A DNA stretch of 64,000 nt, from the NCBI GenBank assembly GCA_000934385.1, contig KN880459.1, positions 62,001-126,000 of the forward strand. Reading direction: 5' to 3'. Numbering within the stretch: the first letter of the stretch is position 1; every line of letters starts with the position of its first letter. The position numbers and the translations under genes were made by a program. A model generated the notes under the pieces. That model searched no databases. It saw nothing but the letters and a program-made list of their open reading frames with translations, and was not told where the DNA came from. The stretch comes from Cylindrobasidium torrendii FP15055 ss-10 (lineage: Eukaryota; Basidiomycota; Agaricomycetes; Agaricales; Physalacriaceae). This document shows, piece by piece, positions 58,062 to 64,000 of this stretch.

Positions 58062-60138
58062 CTATCCAGTGAGTGGCCGTATCCAGGTAAGTCTGACCCA
58101 TGGAGCCTGCGTTTCTCTTCGTGGCCGCTTCGTTCTCTGCTCCAATATAGTATCCTGCCCGGGCAACACCGTGCTCGGATCGACATGCACAACATTGTGC
58201 AGCACACCGCGCTTGACCCCGACTTCTCTCCCGGACCCATCATCCTCTTCCACCTCAGCGAGCAAATCATACTTACTCTGCGTCTCCAACGCGACATAAG
58301 GATTGAAGTACCTATCACCCGACAGGACCATGACCCGATGCAGCGAGAATTCGTCTTCTACGACGCGCCGGAGGAAGACTGGGAGTTGCGACATGTCGAC
58401 GCTCACAACATAGCGTCCATCCCAAAGTAGCTCGAATTTTTCCCGACCCTCTGCGAGGTGCGCACGCATGCGCTCCGTGAGGTCCATAATAACCGGGTTT
58501 TCGTCGTCTGTGAGCCGCGAAAAAGGTGGCTGGCGCGAGATCAGCCAGCCGACTTTCATATGAGGTGGAAGTGAGCGCCAGTCAAGGAGTTCTTCGGATT
58601 GGGTACGCGTGGGGATGGCGATGCCTCCTCGCCTGTAAGGGAGGTCGATCTTTGTAGTTTCTGGTGATGTGTCTTCGGGCAAGGGGGTGGTATTCTCGCA
58701 ATTGATGATGATGGGTGTCCATCGCACAGCGGAGCCTGCAACAATCGAGGGTGTCTTGAAGGGGTCATCAAGCTCGCGAATGATTCGCTTGGTACGATCC
58801 GAACTGTTTTTGTTGGTCGAATGTATAGAACCCCATGGGAATGGAGACACGTAACGAGTGATACGGGATATTAGGCGCGTCTTGAGTTCTTCATTGAGGT
58901 CGACAAACTGTTGCATATCAAGGACAAAGGTCCCTACAGGAGAAAACGGAGACTTTAGCTGTGCTAGAAGGTCGTCCACTATTATAACGTTTGAGCGACA
59001 AGTTATCTTGGCTTGGGAGACAATTACATACCGTGTGCATCTAGCGCACGAGCATCTGTGGCCAGCTTCGAGACGGCATCCCTTAGTTCGGTTGCATTTT
59101 TTTGTACAGATAGCGCGTCAGTATGAAATAGTCTGCTAATGGCACGCCTCATATCCACGCTGTATGATGCTGGGCACCCTACTCGTTTGCAGTATACCTG
59201 CGCTGTGTTAGTAAATGTGTAGCCACTAGACTGAAATCTTGCCTCGGCATCACTCTCACCAGACTCTATGAACCCACGAATGGCGTTACGGAGAGCATAG
59301 GTTGGCATGAAATTGGTCTTGTCGACGACATAGTCGAGACCATTAGCATCACAGGTGGCAAGGAGTCTATCCTATTAGACGCCCTTAGACGAGTAATGCA
59401 GGCACAAGATAGGAAGCTGACCTTTGAGAATGGGAGCAACGGACGAATCATCCAAGAGTTCATGGATTCATGGCCAGTGTACCCAAGCTCGCCAGGATTT
59501 TCTGAAACTCCCATGCCCCAGCGTCGTAGAGGCTTCATGCCCGCGGCGCCGTACATTCCAGAGCCCTTTGAGAGGCGTATGAGTGAAGTTTCCACTTGGT
59601 CGTCGGCATGATGGCCAAACGCAATAATCTTGCTATTGGTGTCTACCATGCCGCTATAGAGCAAATGGTATCGCGCGAGACGGGCTAGGTTCTCGGCTTT
59701 GCTAGAGGAAAAGTGGGGAATATCGTCTGCATCCCAGTCAATAACACGGTTGATATGTTCAACGCCGATGGATTGTGCCAATTTAGCCGTCTTGGCTTCC
59801 ATAGCCTTTGACGCTGCTTGCATCTGGTGGTCGACGGACAGAGAAACGACGCGCATTGGCGAATGCTCCGGTAGTAAATGTTGGTGTTCATCAACCCATC
59901 GTTTGAGTAGAAACAAGAGGGAAGTAGAGTCAGGACCGCCAGAATTCGCAACGGCTGTGAAGCAGCATGAGCAATAGTATTTCGGGAATTGAAGGATCTG
60001 ACCGAGGGAATGGCCCCAGCCAGTCGGAGGCCTGCATGCGAGCAACGCAGCCGCGAATTCGTCGCGTGTTATGGGCAAAGTGGACTTTGCGTAGGTGTAT
60101 ACATGTCTTCGCAGCGACGCGACCTTGATGGCCACCAT
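58062..60138 (-). CDS. TilS-like tRNA(Ile)-lysidine synthetase
   Basis: Exons (minus) 59422-60138, 59032-59371 and 58062-58978 give 657 residues. The N-type PP-loop ATPase motif is VANSGGPDSTSLLFLL near residue 65, followed by SLSVDHQMQ, FGHHADDQVETSLIRL and DKTNFMPTYALRNAIR, all as in TilS/MesJ. The long C-terminal part (about 350-657) is typical of fungal members. The enzyme converts C34 of an AUA-reading tRNA(Ile) to lysidine; in fungi it is expected in mitochondria. The start MVAIKVASLRRHVYTYAKST is compatible with a mitochondrial presequence. The stretch before the PP-loop (PKYYCSCCFTA) is unusual and could hide a small missed intron or sequence error. It is divergent from the Drn1-like gene. 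Confidence 0.87.
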
Positions 60139-60185
60139 TTAACCCGCGATCATGACATAACTGAATCTCTTGACCGCGAACGGCG
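60139..60185. promoter_or_regulatory. 47-bp divergent promoter gap between TilS-like and Drn1-like genes
   Basis: The two predicted start codons (minus 60138, plus 60186) are only 47 bp apart, so the promoters of both genes must overlap each other or the coding regions. No TATA box is visible in the gap. Confidence 0.6.
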
Positions 60186-62796
60186 ATGTCCGCGGCAGCC
60201 AAAGTGTAATGCCATTTCGCGATTTATTTTGCTTCTCTCTTACCTCCATTGCCAGACTGACGGTTGGCCCAGCCTTGGGCTCCATTCGCCAGCTCTTCGC
60301 GAAAATCAAGGCAATAGACGCGAAGAATGGCAAGTTCGACTTTGCGCTATGCGTGGGAGACTTCTTTGGCGGTGCGGTGGACGGGGCAGACGAAACGCAG
60401 GCACTACTAGATGGATTGATTGAAGGTGAGCTGCTACATGTAGTCACAGAACACAATTATTTACGCGGTCCTCAGCACCCATGGAATGCTATATCATGCA
60501 GGGAAAAGCACCATTGCCTGACGCGGTCGTACAAAGATTTGCCAAGACGCATGGAGAGTTGACAAAGAATGTATTCCTTCTCAGTGCGTCCTCGAAATGC
60601 CCTAAGACGCGTTCTGACTCCCGCAGCCAAGTCAGGAATCATCACCACCGCCAACGGTCTGCGAATAGCATGTCTGGGGGGCATCTTCGACTCCGAATCG
60701 TATTCTTCATCTGCAGCAGCACCCGTGCGTGGCCTTCACTTCACTTGCTTTGATTCTAAATTCTCCCCAGGGCTTCGCTTCCCCGTTTTTCGCGTCACAA
60801 ACAACTGAACGCCTGTTGGCCAACACCTTGAGCTCCTCAAGTACCCAGCAAGACTACAAATCTTTGGCCGCGATACAATCGAACGCGAATAACTCGCATC
60901 TCGTCGATATTCTCATCACCAACGTCTGGCCATCGTCTATCCCCGCATTCAGCTCCGTCCCAATTGCGCTCAGTCCAGCAGAAATCGCATCGTGGTGTGC
61001 CCCACCGTTGGACGACATCGTTCGCCGCCTACAGCCCCGGTACCACCTCACCGTTGGGGCCGGAGAGTCACCTGTATTCTGGGAGCGCGAACCGTACATT
61101 TGGACAGACGGAGAGGACGAACGCGTTGCGCGATTCGTCGCGCTGGGTGCATTTGGAGGGCCGCCTCCTGAAGGCAAAAAGCCTAGGGTTCGTCTGTCAT
61201 CCCCCGGTAAATTGTTCATTGACGCGTTCATAGTGGTTCTATGCGTTCTCTATCACACCCAACACTGTTGTGAATGCCGCCTCGACCACACGTCCAGCTA
61301 ACGCCAGCAAGAACCCCTTCATTCAACCTGGCCACACTCAACGGAAACGTGAAGTGCCTCATGAGGATGATTCAGGTGGAGGAAATTTCATTTGGGGCAG
61401 TGTTGCGAGACCGACGAAAAGGGTCAAGACAGGTGTGTGGCTGCATACCACGATCATAGTAGGCTGACGATAGACCAGAGGACAGCGGGATGCCTCCGGA
61501 TGGGTACAAGTGCAAGATTTGTCAAGGCACTGGTGTACGTCCCACTTCTTCATCCAGTCAACTAGGCTAATGGGCGTTCAGCACTTCATCGACCAATGTC
61601 CAGATCGCGAAGCGCCTCCCGAAGGGTATCTTTGTCGAATCTGCAATGTAGTACGTCTGAATACATACCGTCGCTCGATGTTTCGGACATTGAACACCTT
61701 CAGACTGGTCATTTCGTACGTGACTGCCCAACTCGGCATGCACCAGGCGATACGGGTGGCAGGAAACCCAAGGAGGGCTATGTGTGCCGAGGATGTGGAA
61801 GTGAAAAGCATTTCTTGGATGACTGTCCTCAAGTATCCGGACGTCCTCGCGGTGGTCGACAAGGCGGCGGTGGTGGGCGTACACGGGGTCCACCAAAGGA
61901 GATCACCGGTGCGTGGTCAAAGTGATTGTTGGTTGTTTACTCACCTCTGAGCAGTCGACGAATGCTGGTTCTGCTTGTCCAGCCCAAACCTGGCGTGCGT
62001 TTTGTCATCCTCTTCCCGTTTCCTATATGCTGACTGGTCGTAGAAAACACCTCATCGTCGGCATCGGCACAGAATGCTACGTGACGCTTCCCAAAGGCCA
62101 AATTGTACCTACTCAGTCTGCAGCCAGTCATGTCGATATACCAGGCGGAGGCCATGTTCTCATCGTTCCTATCTCCCATTTCCCTACGCTCAACACCATC
62201 GCTGCTGATCTTGCCCCACCTATCGTCGAGGAAGTCGAGGGGTGAGTGCCCTGCACGTATGCCTCGTCTAACCTGCTGATAGTCCATAGGTACAAAAACG
62301 CGCTCCGGGCAATGTACGCCAAGTACCAGATGACACCTGTTTTCTTCGAAGTGGCGAGGTTAAGGCAGAAGGGAGGGCATGCCCATGTGCAGGCGGTGCC
62401 GATTCCAGTGGCCCTACAAGATAAGGCTGAGGAAGCCTTTTTGGAAGAAGGCAGAATGTATGGGGTAGATTTCGAGGCAAACCCCGAGGATGCGCTCAAA
62501 AGTTGTTCCAATGGGATGGGGAGCTACTTCAGAGTCGATCTACCGACGGGTGGAATGTTGGTGCACATCATGAAGGATGGCGTGCCTTTCAGTCTGCAGT
62601 TTGGTCGGTGCGTTGTCTCTTTTCCATTGCTGCGGTAGAGTGGACTGTTTACGTTCTTTTTAGACAGGTGCTAGCAAACCTATTGCAGGCGCCTGACCGC
62701 GTGGACTGGAAGGATTGCGTACTTTCGGACGAGGAGGATAAGGCAGATGCAGATGCTTTCAAGAAAGCGTTCGCCCCCTTCGACCCTAGTGTATGA
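60186..62796 (+). CDS. Drn1/CWF19L1-like protein with zinc knuckles and CwfJ domains
   Basis: Exons: 60186-60205, 60256-60425, 60476-60583, 60627-60724, 60771-61187, 61234-61436, 61474-61534, 61582-61647, 61704-61908, 61955-61994, 62044-62241, 62290-62607 and 62664-62796, giving 678 residues. It starts MSAAAKVLTVGPALGSIRQL with the metallophosphatase-like N-domain (DFALCVGDFFGG). Three CCHC-like knuckles follow (CKICQGTGHFIDQC, CRICNTGHFVRDC, CRGCGSEKHFLDDC), then an RGG-rich linker. The HIT-like CwfJ C-terminal domains follow (CWFCLSSPN, GGHVLIVPISHFP, GGHAHVQAVPIP). Yeast Drn1 helps the lariat debranching enzyme Dbr1 and associates with late spliceosomes. The added knuckles are typical of fungal homologues. 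Confidence 0.9.
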
Positions 62797-63116
62797 AAAG
62801 TGTGTCTTGCTATTCGTCTTGTCTCGCGTGTAAATCACTGTATGCTTTGGGCGGGACTAATGTATGTTGCCTTTGCTGTCCTGATCGTGGTCCAAGGTCA
62901 AAGCTTCTCAGCACGCAAGTTGGGGATATACGAGCGTATAATCGACGTGCCTGCGGAAATCGATAAATTTGGTTGGGTTTTTTGGGTAGAGTGCCATTGG
63001 CCGAAGAGCAGCCTTGTGTCCCGCGCGGATGAATGGGGACTACCACTGCCGGCGCGCCGGACTATAAAAGCAGGCTCTGGCATCTATTTAGCTTTTCGTC
63101 CGCCCATCCCCCAGTC
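62797..63116. other. Short intergenic region with lipase promoter
   Basis: 3' UTR of the Drn1-like gene and the promoter of the lipase gene, including a TATA box at 63063. Confidence 0.6.
63063..63068 (+). promoter_or_regulatory. TATA box of the lipase gene
   Basis: TATAAA within GACTATAAAAGC lies 54 bp before the ATG at 63117, a good distance for a fungal TATA box. Confidence 0.6.
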
Positions 63117-64000
63117 ATGCTTGCCCAGGCCTTGCTCGTCGTCTGCGCGCTGGTTTCCGCTGGTACTGCGTCGCCGCTCGTGGCAAGGCAGTCTGGCGTC
63201 ACGGTTCTGTCGGATGCACAGGTCGATGTGTATACACCGTATACATACTATGCGAGTGCGGCGTACTGCCCAGGGAACCAGACGATTAACTGGTCCTGTG
63301 GAGGTATGCGTCCATTCGCATATTAACATGTCGCAACTTACCAACGATGGCGGGTCTAGCTAACTGTCAGGCAAACCCAAAATTCGTGCCCATTGCTAGT
63401 GGGGGCGACGGTGACGGTGTGCAGTTCTGGTATGTCGGTTACGACCCGAGCCTCAAGTCGATTATCGTGGGGCACCAGGGAACGGATACATCCAAGTTGT
63501 CAGTCATCTCTTGCCGAAGATGAGGGTGCATATGATTGGGACTGACATTTTGGCGATGGCAGGCTCCCAGTATTGACCGATGCGAACTTCTTCCTGACGG
63601 ACCTCGAGGATGGGCTTTTCCCTGGTCTTGATAGTGACGTGCAGGTGCACAATGGGTTCGGGGAGTCCCAGGCCGAGTACGTTAGACAAACGCCCTAATG
63701 TTTTCAAGTGGCTAACATTTCTCTACGACAGTTCGGCGAGGGATGTCCTTGCAGCAGTTAAGAAGGGTCTCTCGGCCTATTCGACGAAGGCGGTCACTGT
63801 AGTCGGTCACTCCCTCGGAGGGGCTATAGCCCTCATTAGCGGCGTATTCCTCGACATTCAAATCCCGGCAGCGACAGTGAAGGTCGTCACTTATGGTCAA
63901 CCCCGAGTGGGAAACAGTGCCTTTGCAGACTGGGTCGACGCTCATCTCGACAGCGTTGTACACATTACCAACAAGTTCGTGTCTTCCCACACAGACTGTT
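63117..64000 (+). CDS. Secreted class-3 lipase / feruloyl-esterase-like hydrolase (3' end outside window)
   Basis: Exons 63117-63303, 63360-63498, 63563-63676 and 63732 onward. Another intron may begin near 63975 (AAC AA|GTTCGT). The signal peptide is MLAQALLVVCALVSAGTASP, followed by LVARQ, a likely propeptide cleavage point. The alpha/beta-hydrolase lipase_3 domain shows YYASAAYCPGNQTINWSC, IIVGHQGTD (oxyanion region), VHNGF and the nucleophile elbow VVGHSLGGAIA. VTYGQPRVGNSAFADW follows. The catalytic Asp and His lie beyond the window or at its edge. It should hydrolyse esters of acylglycerols or feruloylated sugars outside the cell. Confidence 0.9.

Overview
The window looks like nuclear DNA of a filamentous basidiomycete, most likely an agaricomycete. 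Nearly every gene is cut by short GT-AG introns of about 45-60 bp and is densely packed. The recognisable genes are fungal: a CDC10-type septin, Doa1/Ufd3, a Vcx1-type Ca2+/H+ exchanger, a GH131 glucanase and a class-3 lipase. A KDZ transposase is also present. All exon structures were built by hand by joining reading frames at GT/GC-AG sites and checking phase. None has transcript support.

Left edge (1-6.4 kb): a degenerate kinase-like fragment, one His/Pro/Ser-rich orphan gene (2186-3537), and about 3 kb with no supported gene.

Mobile or accessory island (6.4-27.6 kb): eleven closely spaced genes, nine on the plus strand. The anchor is an apparently intact ten-exon KDZ transposase (22870-26751) with a CxC2-type cysteine cluster. 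About 1.6 kb upstream of it ends a gene for a TET/JBP-like 2-oxoglutarate/Fe(II) dioxygenase (about 19.06-21.26 kb). The other nine are orphan proteins: one with an AT-hook, one with a basic N-terminus, several small, acidic or low-complexity. The island also holds a minisatellite interrupted by the only run of Ns (12705-12839), a tRNA-like sequence, a 24-bp perfect palindrome and two short direct duplications. KDZ elements linked to TET/JBP-type oxygenase genes are known in basidiomycetes. What is unusual here is the number of co-oriented companion genes. Element ends were not found.

Right half (29-64 kb): ordinary housekeeping and secreted genes. In order: a YTHDF-like m6A reader (+), a nitrilase (-), a 17-exon PLP aminotransferase (+), an orphan (-), Doa1/Ufd3 (-), a Vcx1-like exchanger (-), a histidine phosphatase (-), a secreted GH131 enzyme (+), a coiled-coil protein (-), a Cdc10-type septin (-), a Fus1-like single-pass SH3 protein (-), a Srp40/Nopp140-like nucleolar protein with 13 exons (+), a TilS-like tRNA lysidine synthetase (-), a Drn1/Cwf19-like protein (+) sharing a 47-bp promoter gap with TilS, and a secreted class-3 lipase (+) cut by the window end. 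Two probable GC-AG introns and several exons of 10-19 nt occur here.
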